From: a virus
Reading direction: 5' to 3' (one strand)
DNA: 22,007 nucleotides
Virus record (IMG/VR): IMGVR_UViG_3300018429_000012
Span: 1 to 22,007 of that record
A program made the translations under genes and the position numbers. Shown piece by piece: positions 1 to 6,540 of the stretch; the first letter of the stretch is position 1, and the number at the start of each line of letters is the position of its first letter. The notes beneath the pieces are model-generated. The model worked only from the letters and a program-made list of their open reading frames with translations, was not told the origin of the DNA and made no database searches.

Positions 1-358
1 CTGGCGGCGGGAGAGCACCGGCCTCCCGGCGATCCGAATCCGCGCCGAGAGCGACGTCGACGACCTCGGGCAGGTCCGTCTCGACCGGCGCCTGCTGCTG
101 CGGATGGTGGACGTGGCGATGGCCGGCCGCCGCCGCAACGTCGAGCACATGCTGGCGAGGCTCCGCGAGGACAACGCCGGCCTTCTCGCGGCCGCGGATG
201 CCGAGGCGGTGGCGTTGCGCCGTGAGGTGGCCGAGCTGTCGGCGCGGTTGGGCGGTGCCGCGGCCGAGGTGACGCAGCTGGCGGCCCAGGTGGACGCGGC
301 GTTGCTGGCGCCGCTGCGGTCGGTGCTGCTGCGGCCGGGAGGCGGTGGCTGTGGCTGA
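1..358 (+). CDS. Coiled-coil protein of unknown function (5' partial)
   Basis: The frame is open from the first complete codon at base 2 to the TGA at 356-358, so the gene begins outside the window. An internal ATG at 104 is possible but the codons before it look equally coding. The visible part is rich in Ala, Glu, Arg and Leu with heptad-like spacing in its middle (alternating Ala/Leu/Val with Glu/Arg), suggesting one long helix or coiled coil. It ends in a short Gly-rich tail. I do not recognise a family. It overlaps the next gene by a few bases, so the two are probably translated together as part of the early operon. Confidence 0.6.
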   Translation, partial: WRRESTGLPAIRIRAESDVDDLGQVRLDRRLLLRMVDVAMAGRRRNVEHMLARLREDNAGLLAAADAEAVALRREVAELSARLGGAAAEVTQLAAQVDAALLAPLRSVLLRPGGGGCG

Positions 359-1400
359 CCACAGCAAGATCGAGTGGACCGACGCCACCCTGAACATCGT
401 TACCGGCTGCACGCGGGTGTCGGAGGGGTGCGACCACTGCTACATCGAGCGGACTCCGGCGCTGCGGATGGCCAGCCGGAAGTTCGACGGCCAGGGCCCC
501 GGTAGCACGACGGGCGTGCAGCTGCACCCGGAGCGGCTGGCGCAGGCTCTGCGGTGGCGGCGGCCTCGACGGATCTTCATGCCGTCGCTGTCGGACCTGT
601 TCCACGAGGCCGTGCCTGACGAGCTGCTGGTCCAGGCGTTCGCGGTGATGGCCGTGACGCCTCGGCACACCTGGCAGATCACCACGAAGCGGCCCGCCCG
701 GATGCGGTCGCTGCTGGCCGACGCCGAGTTCTGGTCGGAGGTAGCCCAGGACGTCGTCGGCATGAACGTGGTCGACGGCGTACCCGAGGTGCCGCTCGCC
801 GACGACGGCTCGTGGTACCCGCTGCCGAACGTGTGGCTGGGTGTGTCCGTCGAGAACCAGCGGTGGGCCGACATCCGCGTGCCGCTGCTGCTCAACACCC
901 CGGCCGCCGTGCGGTGGCTGTCGTGCGAACCGTTGTTGGGCCCGGTCGACCTGAACCGGTACCTGCGGCCTCGCCGCTGCTCACAGTGCGGCCAGGCGTG
1001 GACCGAGTGGGCGTGCGGGCCGACACACGCGCTCCTCGCGTGCGACCCCGGCCTGCACTGGGTGGTGGTCGGAGGCGAGTCCGGCCCCGGCGCGCGGCCG
1101 ATGCACCCGGCCTGGGCGCGCTCGTTGCGCGACCAGTGCGCGACGGCCGGGACCCCGTTCTTCTTCAAGCAGTGGGGCGAGTGGGCACCGTCAACGGCCG
1201 GGGACGCCCGAGGCACTCACGTCGTCGAGCTCGGCGGGCCGTGCCACGGACGACTGGGCGAAGCCCCGGCCGCGATCGCGGCCCGCGGCGCGCACATCGT
1301 CGCGCGGCCGGGCAAGAAGGCCACCGGCCGCGAGCTGGACGGCCGCACCCACGACGCCTACCCGGCTGAGGTCCGCGCTGCTGCGGAGGTGCAGCGGTGA
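351..1400 (+). CDS. Phage Gp37/Gp68 family (DUF5131) three-Cys protein
   Basis: The N-terminus carries the family signature SKIEWTDAT...TGC followed by EGCDHCY, giving C20-x6-C27-x2-C30. Late motifs (VVVGGESGPGARP, FFFKQWGEW, and a C-terminal GRELDGRTHDAYP) also fit DUF5131/PF07505. The three-Cys pattern resembles metal or iron-sulfur binding; the family's reaction is not established as far as I know. A second Cys group (C210, C213, C222, C231) sits in the insert before the GGESG motif and could bind zinc. I chose GTG 351 because GGGAGG at 337-342 lies 8 nt upstream; GTG 345 is only 2 nt from it. The 349-aa length is normal for phage members. The usual partner gene tcmP is not visible in the window. 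Confidence 0.88.
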   Translation: MADHSKIEWTDATLNIVTGCTRVSEGCDHCYIERTPALRMASRKFDGQGPGSTTGVQLHPERLAQALRWRRPRRIFMPSLSDLFHEAVPDELLVQAFAVMAVTPRHTWQITTKRPARMRSLLADAEFWSEVAQDVVGMNVVDGVPEVPLADDGSWYPLPNVWLGVSVENQRWADIRVPLLLNTPAAVRWLSCEPLLGPVDLNRYLRPRRCSQCGQAWTEWACGPTHALLACDPGLHWVVVGGESGPGARPMHPAWARSLRDQCATAGTPFFFKQWGEWAPSTAGDARGTHVVELGGPCHGRLGEAPAAIAARGAHIVARPGKKATGRELDGRTHDAYPAEVRAAAEVQR

Positions 1401-1555
1401 TGGCCATCTACCTGACCGAGACCGACGACCCGGACTACTGGCCCTGCCCGATGGGTGCCGACGGCCATCCGACCGGAGACCCTGCTGGCGGCCCGTGCCA
1501 GACGTGCTGGGACGCGGTCCCGTCGCCCCACGACGACGAATGGGACGCCCGGTGA
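1400..1555 (+). CDS. Small Cys-containing protein (51 aa)
   Basis: ATG 1400 overlaps the upstream TGA by one base, and the frame ends at TGA 1553-1555, which overlaps the next GTG start (GTGA). The short protein is acidic and contains C16, then C33-x2-C36, with a nearby His (DGHPTG). This is compatible with a miniature zinc ribbon, although only three cysteines and a histidine are present. Similar small 'WPCP...C..CW' proteins are common in actinobacterial phages, but I cannot name one. Tight stop/start coupling on both sides supports it as a real gene. Confidence 0.62.
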   Translation: MAIYLTETDDPDYWPCPMGADGHPTGDPAGGPCQTCWDAVPSPHDDEWDAR

Positions 1556-2229
1556 GCGCCCCGGACCCCGTGCGCGAGAGCGCCACCCAGGCGATCGCCG
1601 AGGCACGGCAAGCGCTCGCACACGACGCCGTCGGCTACGTCCCGGCATGGGCGAGCCTGACCGACAGTCAGCGTGCCGAGTCCGTCCAGGAGGCAGGGTG
1701 GTGGCTCCGCGCTACGGACCGCGCCGGCTACTCCCTGGCCGGGCCGGGGGATGTGGTGGTCCCACTGGCCGGGGTCGTCGAGGTCCTCGGTGAAGCGCTG
1801 TTCGACGCGGACGGCGAGCATGGCGAGGGAGGCGGCCGGCCCGCCTACGACGAGATCGCCCGGGGCGTGCTCCTGCCGTCGCTCGTGGCGCTGGCTGCTG
1901 ATGCGCGCGGGGAGGATCCGGCCGACTACCGGGTGGCCGGACCCGGCGAGGTGGTGGTGCGCCTGCCGCAGGTGGTCGAGGCCGAGCCACTGCCCGACTC
2001 CCCGGTCGAGTTCGAGGGCCACAGCGGGCGGGTGATCGGGCGCGTGCTGATGGCGCCGCCCGAGTGGCGCGAGGACTACCAGGGCGTGTGGCCGGGCCCG
2101 GCTCGGTGGCTGTCGGTGGCCGAGGCGCGTGACCGGGCGGCCAGCCTGCTGGCGACGGCCGACGCCGTCGAACGCGCCGCCACCTCCTCGGCCGAGCACA
2201 CCGAGCGCCCGGCGGTGACCGGTGTCTGA
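1552..2229 (+). CDS. Phage protein of unknown function with internal repeat
   Basis: GTG 1552 shares bases with the preceding stop (GTGA), a start style repeated along this operon; in-frame starts further upstream would overlap the 51-aa gene extensively. The 225-aa acidic protein has no signal peptide or membrane segment. Two copies of a motif of the form Y-x-hydrophobic-AGPG-D/E-VVV-x-L-x2-VVE occur at about residues 60-77 and 126-143, suggesting a duplicated small beta-rich unit. The C-terminal third (ARWLSVAEARDRAASLLATADAVERAA) is helical. No catalytic motif is seen. Its position between two small Cys proteins in a packed early operon gives no clear function. Confidence 0.72.
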   Translation: MSAPDPVRESATQAIAEARQALAHDAVGYVPAWASLTDSQRAESVQEAGWWLRATDRAGYSLAGPGDVVVPLAGVVEVLGEALFDADGEHGEGGGRPAYDEIARGVLLPSLVALAADARGEDPADYRVAGPGEVVVRLPQVVEAEPLPDSPVEFEGHSGRVIGRVLMAPPEWREDYQGVWPGPARWLSVAEARDRAASLLATADAVERAATSSAEHTERPAVTGV

Positions 2230-2491
2230 CGTGCTGCGCGGACTGATGCGTCGGTCCATCGCCGGGCACACCGTGACCACGCCGAACGAGCCCCCAGCGG
2301 CCCGTCCGACGCTGTGTCGGTTGTGCGGTGTCCGGCTGGATCCGGTGATCACCGCGCCGCGCCCGGAGGGCTGCGGCCAGACGGTTCACCCATGCTGCGA
2401 CACGTCGTCGTGGTGGACCGCCGCCGACTTCACCGCCGCGGCGGTCCTGCTGCGGGCGCCGGCATTCACACCGACCAGGAGATGCGCATGA
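2222..2491 (+). CDS. Small putative zinc-finger protein
   Basis: GTG 2222 overlaps the upstream stop by 8 bases; the frame ends at TGA 2489-2491, overlapping the ATG of the metallopeptidase. The 89-aa product contains CRLCG followed by GCGQTVHPCCDT, i.e. C-x2-C ... C-x5-C-C, consistent with a zinc-binding module. An alternative start is ATG 2246. The downstream overlap indicates translational coupling. Small proteins with a 'CRLCG.RLDP' style are frequent in actinophages; function unknown. Confidence 0.6.
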   Translation: MSDVLRGLMRRSIAGHTVTTPNEPPAARPTLCRLCGVRLDPVITAPRPEGCGQTVHPCCDTSSWWTAADFTAAAVLLRAPAFTPTRRCA

Positions 2492-3051
2492 CAACGAGCT
2501 ACTGGCGCGCCCGGGAGGTCGAGGACATCGTCGAGAAGCTGGTGCCGGAGCATCATGATCACCTCGACCGCCAGGACGTGACGATCCGCTGTGTCTTCCG
2601 GGACACGGCCGCGAAGTCCCGCGGGAAGATCGTCCTCGGCAAGGCGCGGAAGATCGCCGGCCTCAACGCGCACCTGGTCGGCCTGGTCCGCCGGGATGAC
2701 CTCGGCGACGACCCGGCGGACTTCTTCGTCATCGAGGTGCCGCACATGCCGTGGCAGGCCCTGACCCCGGCCCAGCGGACAGCCCTCGTCGATCACGAGC
2801 TGTGTCACTTCTACGTGGCGATCCCGGACGACCCGAAGGAAGACCGGAAGCTCGTGCTCGTCGGCCACGATCTGGAGGAGTTCTCCGCGATCGTCGAGCG
2901 CCACGGGCTGTGGCGGCCGGACCTGGTCGAGTTCGCCAAGGTGATCGCAGGCCGCGGCGGGGACCAGCCGACGCTCGACGACGGTGCCGTCGACCTGCGA
3001 CACGGGACCGGCCTGCAGATCGTCGACCTGGACGGTGCTCCCGATGCGTGA
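2488..3051 (+). CDS. Putative phage metallopeptidase
   Basis: The 187-aa protein carries H103-E-L-C-H107 within DHELCHFYV, the HExxH zinc-metallopeptidase signature, after a helix-forming TPAQRTALV segment. Around it are GKARKIAGLNAHLVGL and a later GHDLEEFSAIVERHGLW, which supplies candidate third ligands. This order matches the 'putative phage metallopeptidase' domain (PF18894-like) found in many phages. The substrate is unknown. ATG 2488 is preferred over ATG 2482 because AGGAG at 2477-2481 is 6 nt upstream and the start forms an ATGA overlap with the previous stop. Confidence 0.82.
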   Translation: MTTSYWRAREVEDIVEKLVPEHHDHLDRQDVTIRCVFRDTAAKSRGKIVLGKARKIAGLNAHLVGLVRRDDLGDDPADFFVIEVPHMPWQALTPAQRTALVDHELCHFYVAIPDDPKEDRKLVLVGHDLEEFSAIVERHGLWRPDLVEFAKVIAGRGGDQPTLDDGAVDLRHGTGLQIVDLDGAPDA

Positions 3052-3208
3052 GCTACAAGGCCCTCCGCCAGCGGTGGTGCAGGTGCCGCTGGTCCGGCTG
3101 CAGGCCCACCCGCGCAACGTCCGTACCAGCCTGGGCGACCGGGCGTTGCGGGACGCGGTGGCCGAGCTGCTGGGCGACTGGCGGCCGCCGGGCGGTGATC
3201 GGCGGTGA
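3044..3208 (+). CDS. ParB-N-terminus-like microprotein (54 aa)
   Basis: ATG 3044 overlaps the metallopeptidase stop by 8 bases, and the stop (3206-3208) overlaps the next GTG. The segment VVQVPLVRLQAHPRNVRTSLGD resembles the opening of ParB/Spo0J-type nuclease domains (V-P-L-x-x-L-x-x-H-P-x-N-x-R). The protein stops after about 54 residues, before the region where ParB proteins carry their GxRR motif and DNA-binding helices. It could be a shortened remnant, a peptide that keeps only the first strand and helix, or an unrelated look-alike. Coupled starts on both sides argue that it is translated. Confidence 0.55.
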   Translation: MRELQGPPPAVVQVPLVRLQAHPRNVRTSLGDRALRDAVAELLGDWRPPGGDRR

Positions 3209-3783
3209 CCGCGTGGACGCAGCTCGACCTGTTCGGCGACGTGCTGTCGGCCGAGCGGCAGCGTCACCGCGACGCACTCACCTGCTTGCGTGACGCCGTA
3301 CCCGAGGCGCTGGAGGTCGTGGTCGACCTGGCGTACCGGTGGCCGAAGGACACCCGCGACCCGCGGGCAAGCAGGCCGTGGGCGTACTGCGTGTGCCGCG
3401 CCGGTCTCCGGTTCGAGGCCACGGACGAGTGGTGGTCCGGCGCGTACGTCCGCGGCGAGACGTGGGGATGGAACCGCGCCCCGGCACAGCTGGTCACCTG
3501 GGCCGAGCTGTCCGCGCTGGTCGGTCAGGACCCGCGTCGCGCGGAGCTCGCGACGTGGGCGGCGGACCTTCCGGACCCGCGGTGGCGGCTGCTGACGCGG
3601 CCGTTCGAGCTGTACCCGAACCCGGGCGGTTGGCATCCCGGCTACATCCGCGGTGACCACGAGCACGAGCTGTGGCAGGCCCGCCGGCGTGCCTGGCAGC
3701 TCGTCCTCGACCTGCTCAACGACGCGATCGACACGATCGCCGATCGGGGCGGCTGGCAGCCGCAGGACGGTGGTCCCCGATGA
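3205..3783 (+). CDS. Phage protein of unknown function with N-terminal QLDLF motif
   Basis: GTG 3205 forms a GTGA overlap with the preceding stop. The 192-aa protein starts WTQLDLFGDVL; QLDLF at residues 5-9 or so matches the pentapeptide by which many bacterial proteins bind the DnaN sliding clamp. The remainder is rich in Trp, Arg and acidic residues (PWAYCVCRAGLRFE, WWSGAYVRGETWGWNRAP, RRAWQLVLDLLNDAIDTIADRGGW) with no catalytic motif I recognise. Actinophages commonly encode such Trp-rich accessory proteins. The clamp link is inference from the motif only. Confidence 0.72.
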   Translation: MTAWTQLDLFGDVLSAERQRHRDALTCLRDAVPEALEVVVDLAYRWPKDTRDPRASRPWAYCVCRAGLRFEATDEWWSGAYVRGETWGWNRAPAQLVTWAELSALVGQDPRRAELATWAADLPDPRWRLLTRPFELYPNPGGWHPGYIRGDHEHELWQARRRAWQLVLDLLNDAIDTIADRGGWQPQDGGPR

Positions 3784-4085
3784 GCCATCCGAACGTCAAG
3801 CAGCGCTTGACGCCGAATCGACGAACTCGGGTGGTGGAGAACGACGAGTTCGGGTCGTTCTTCCTGCGCATCCTGCGGGCGTTCAGGAAGCGGGTCGCGC
3901 ACGGCGACATCGAGGCTTTGACCGCGCTGTGGCAGGTCCGGGCCGAGCTGGATCGGGAGATCCACGCCGCGGTGACCGGGCTGGTCGCCGAGGGGTGGTC
4001 CTACGCCGAGATCGGCAAGCGCACCGGCATGACCCGGCAGGCCGCGCACCAGCGGTGGGGCAAACCCGCGGCCGGTGACGGGTGA
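3780..4085 (+). CDS. Helix-turn-helix DNA-binding protein
   Basis: ATG 3780 overlaps the upstream TGA as ATGA. The 101-aa product has a basic N-terminus, a helical middle, and a C-terminal helix-turn-helix: LVAEGWSYAEIGKRTGMTRQAAHQRW, which has the 'S-x-x-E-I-G-x-x-x-G-x-T-R-Q-A-A-x-Q-R-W' pattern of sigma-70-region-4-like and related regulators. It probably binds DNA as a small transcriptional regulator. It sits directly before the methyltransferase gene, with its stop overlapping that gene's GTG. The long ORF extension upstream of 3780 lies inside the preceding gene and is not a plausible start. Confidence 0.78.
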   Translation: MSHPNVKQRLTPNRRTRVVENDEFGSFFLRILRAFRKRVAHGDIEALTALWQVRAELDREIHAAVTGLVAEGWSYAEIGKRTGMTRQAAHQRWGKPAAGDG

Positions 4086-5323
4086 CCGCCGCGGCCGAGG
4101 CGTCGACGGCGGCGCCGGGTTGGGAGGCGCTGCCCGAGCTGGTCGACGAGCAGCTGCTTGTGGTGGCCGGCTGGCCGGAGGAGCAGGTGGTCGACGAGGC
4201 CGATCGGGCGGCGGCGGCGATCGCCGCCAGCGCCGACCAGTTGTGGCACAGCCGGCCCGGCCGGGCCCGGGGCCTGCTCGGTGCGGTGGCGACCGGCCTG
4301 GCGATCCTGGCCCGGCGGCCGCGCGGCGTGACGGTGCTGGGCGGGCATTGGTGCGCCCGTCCGCATGTGGGCTGCCCCGGCCGGGGTGACCCGGTGGTGG
4401 TGGCGGGCTCGGGTGTCGGTGTGCACTACACGCCGTGGTGGATGGCCGAGCGGGTCACCCGGGACACCCTGGACGCATTGTGTGCTGAGCCGGGTCCGAT
4501 GCAGACCTGGGACACCGGCTTGTGGCGGGGCCGGCCGCTGGACCAGGTGGCGGGGCTGCGGGTGGCGGACATCGCCTGCGGATCCGGGATGTTTCTGCTC
4601 GCGGCGGCGGCCTATCTGACGGAGCTGGTCGTGGGCACGCTGCCGATGCTGGACCCGGCGCAGCTGCGGCGGGCGGCCCGGCTGGCCGTGGTGCGCTCCA
4701 GTGTGTACGGCGTCGACCTCGACCCGCTGGCGGTCGAGTTCGCCCGGCTGGCCCTGGCGTTGTTGGTGCCGCTGGACGACGTCGACGACGACGTCCACGC
4801 GCACGTGGTGCGCGGCGACGCCCTGGTTGGCCCGGGGTTCGGCCTCGGTGCCCAGGGGCAGGGCATGTCCGGATTGGACTTCGCCGCGGCGTTCCCCGAC
4901 ATCGACCGGGCCGGCGGCTTCGATGCCATTGTGGGGAACCCGCCGTTCTTGGGCGGGCTGAAGATCACCGGCCGGTTCGGCACCGACTACCGCAACCACC
5001 TTGTGCGGCACATCGCCGGCGGCGTGACGGGCCAGGCCGACCTGGCCGCCTACTTCGTGTTGCGCGCCTTCGACCTCGTCCACCCGGACCGCGGTCAGCT
5101 CGGGTTGATCACCACGAACACCATCGGCCAGGGCCACACCCGCCGGGTCGGCCTGGACCAGATCGAGGCCCGCGGCGGCACCATCCGCCAGGCCGTCAAA
5201 CACGCCCCCTGGCCCACCGACACCGCGTCCGTGGCCTACGCCGTGGTGTGGATCAGCCGCCCCCCGGTGAGCAACCCGATGGCGCTGCTGTTGGACGCCA
5301 TCCCGGCGCCGGAGGGGACATGA
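4082..5323 (+). CDS. N6-adenine DNA methyltransferase, apparently lacking a target-recognition domain
   Basis: Three methyltransferase landmarks are seen in order: H115-Y-T-P (the x-YTP motif of Eco57I-like and type I/IIG enzymes), motif I D163-I-A-C-G-S-G for S-adenosylmethionine, and motif IV N286-P-P-F289 for adenine-N6 transfer. A VYGVDLDPLAVEFARLAL segment fits motif II. The protein ends about 125 residues after NPPF, soon after KHAPWPTDTASVAYAVVW, whereas many relatives continue into a long recognition region. At 413 aa it is therefore short. There is no nuclease motif N-terminal to the methylase core, so it may protect phage DNA rather than restrict. GTG 4082 forms a GTGA overlap with the HTH gene. 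Confidence 0.87.
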   Translation: MTAAAEASTAAPGWEALPELVDEQLLVVAGWPEEQVVDEADRAAAAIAASADQLWHSRPGRARGLLGAVATGLAILARRPRGVTVLGGHWCARPHVGCPGRGDPVVVAGSGVGVHYTPWWMAERVTRDTLDALCAEPGPMQTWDTGLWRGRPLDQVAGLRVADIACGSGMFLLAAAAYLTELVVGTLPMLDPAQLRRAARLAVVRSSVYGVDLDPLAVEFARLALALLVPLDDVDDDVHAHVVRGDALVGPGFGLGAQGQGMSGLDFAAAFPDIDRAGGFDAIVGNPPFLGGLKITGRFGTDYRNHLVRHIAGGVTGQADLAAYFVLRAFDLVHPDRGQLGLITTNTIGQGHTRRVGLDQIEARGGTIRQAVKHAPWPTDTASVAYAVVWISRPPVSNPMALLLDAIPAPEGT

Positions 5324-6015
5324 CCCTGCGCGAACGCCGCGACCTCTGCCGTCTCCCGGCCGGCACCGACCCCGTCCACCACGGCTACTCCCTCGATCGG
5401 CTGGCCAAGGCCGCCACCTACGCCGTCACCAGCTCGTACTCCCACACCGGCGACTACAGCGAACGACTCGAAGCCGCCTGGCTGGCCGTGGTCGAGCACC
5501 TGGTCGCCGCAGCCGACCCACCCGACTGGTACGACCTCGTCCGCGCCGGCCAGAACGCCGTCGCCGTGGTGGCCCGCGCCGAGCACCGCGACACCGACGC
5601 CCCCAGGGCGACCGTCTACTGGACCCAGGTCACCCGGCACACCGGCGACCACGCCCCCCACATCGTCGACCAGCTGGCCATCCGGCAAATCCTCACCCGC
5701 ATCCCGGACGGCCAGCTCGCCGCCGTCCAGGCCCTCGCCGACACCGACGACCACCTGGCCGCCGCCCACCGTCTCGGCCTCACCTACGACGCCTACCTGG
5801 CCCGGCTCGGCCGCGCCCGGCAGCGGGTCCTGCGGCTGTGGCACGAAGGCGAGGCGCCGTCCCGCCCCTGGGGCAACGACCGTCGAGTACTCCGCCACGG
5901 CGAACCACCGTCCGCGGAGCGACGCCCGGCGACGGCTCGGCGACGCCGCTCCCGGCAGCGGGTCGAGCGCACCCGGCCCGGCCCGGCCCAGCATGACCTC
6001 GGGGAGGCCGGGTGA
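5320..6015 (+). CDS. Sigma-70 region-4-like DNA-binding protein
   Basis: ATG 5320 overlaps the methyltransferase stop as ATGA; codons upstream in this frame lie antiparallel to the methylase reading and are not used. The N-terminal half (SLDRLAKAATYAV..., ERLEAAWLAVVEHLVAA, WYDLVRAGQNAVAVVARAEHRD) resembles the region before the HTH in actinophage sigma-like proteins. Next comes LAIRQILTRIPDGQLAAVQALADTDDHLAAAHRLGLTYDAYLARLGRARQRVLRLW, which follows sigma region 4 logic (arginine-rich recognition helix). The C-terminus is a basic Arg-rich tail. It may act as an activator or sigma-like factor. No region 2 is visible, so it is unlikely to be a complete sigma factor. Confidence 0.75.
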   Translation: MTLRERRDLCRLPAGTDPVHHGYSLDRLAKAATYAVTSSYSHTGDYSERLEAAWLAVVEHLVAAADPPDWYDLVRAGQNAVAVVARAEHRDTDAPRATVYWTQVTRHTGDHAPHIVDQLAIRQILTRIPDGQLAAVQALADTDDHLAAAHRLGLTYDAYLARLGRARQRVLRLWHEGEAPSRPWGNDRRVLRHGEPPSAERRPATARRRRSRQRVERTRPGPAQHDLGEAG

Positions 6016-6028
6016 CCACGTACCTCGC

Positions 6029-6223
6029 CTACCTGCCGATGCCCAGGTGGATCCACAGCCACACCGCCAACGCGAGAGGCGCGGCGGCCGCGACCAGGAG
6101 CAGGGCGAGCCGCAACGCGCGCCCGGTGTTGTCGATGGCGTGTTTCACCAACTCGGTGACATCACCGAGGGGGCTGTTGTTGGGTTCGTTTGGCTCGGTA
6201 CCGCCGGCTTCGACTAAGCTCAT
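6029..6223 (-). CDS. Small single-span membrane protein
   Basis: This is the only convincing minus-strand gene. It starts at ATG 6223 (CAT 6221-6223 on the plus strand), with GGAGG on the minus strand at 6239-6235, and ends at TAG 6031-6029. The 64-aa protein has an acidic/Asn-Pro N-terminus, an amphipathic stretch VTELVKHAIDNTGRALRL, then a hydrophobic helix at about residues 39-61. Similar 'HAI.NTGR.LRL' small membrane proteins occur in actinomycete chromosomes, as I recall. It converges with the sigma-like gene, whose stop lies 13 bases away. Its role is unknown; upstream in-frame starts exist but this one has the ribosome site. Confidence 0.6.
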   Translation of the reverse strand: MSLVEAGGTEPNEPNNSPLGDVTELVKHAIDNTGRALRLALLLVAAAAPLALAVWLWIHLGIGR

Positions 6224-6272
6224 GACTGCTCTGACCTCCAGGAATATGCCATTTTGCGAGGTACGGGGCGCC

Positions 6273-6302
6273 GACGGCCCTCTGGTGACACAGAGGGCCG
6301 TC
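6273..6302. terminator. Perfect 12-bp hairpin in the non-coding region
   Basis: Arms at 6273-6284 and 6291-6302 are exact reverse complements around a 6-base loop (gtgaca). It is not followed by a T tract on either strand, which is common for actinobacterial intrinsic terminators. It lies about 50 bases upstream of the start of the minus-strand membrane gene, so it could end plus-strand readthrough, end an unseen minus-strand transcript, or act as an operator. The hairpin itself is clear; its role is uncertain. Confidence 0.55.
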
Positions 6303-6510
6303 CTTACGTCTTGGTTGTTCGGCTGTGCCGTCGCCGCCGCCGCAGGTTCCGATACTGCCACGCACGGCTGGATGATCCTAACCGTCGTTGACCTGCGCGA
6401 AGGCCAGAGCCATCATACGTTCGAGGGTACGGGGTCACGGACAGTAGAGGCCCCATTCCGTTCCATAGAAGGCCTCCAATTGAATTCGGAGAAGCCCATT
6501 CCGCCTCGCG

Positions 6511-6540
6511 GTGACAAACTACCCTTGTCGCGCGTAATGA
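6511..6540 (+). promoter_or_regulatory. Candidate sigma-70-type promoter
   Basis: GTGACA (6511-6516) and TAATGA (6535-6540) are separated by 18 bases in the least GC-rich part of the gap. TTGACC (6388-6393) with CATCAT 17 bases downstream is an alternative. Either would read toward the HNH gene at 6984 with a long leader. Both are weak matches judged by eye. Confidence 0.2.

Noticed and set aside
2386-3666. Long minus-strand open frames opposite the early genes and elsewhere
   Set aside because: High-GC coding DNA leaves the antisense frame open. The plus-strand products have motifs and coupled starts; the antisense ones are Arg/Pro/Gly-rich and featureless.
6303-6460. tRNA near the hairpin
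   Set aside because: A few GGTTC-like stretches were examined on both strands, but no acceptor and T-arm combination could be formed.
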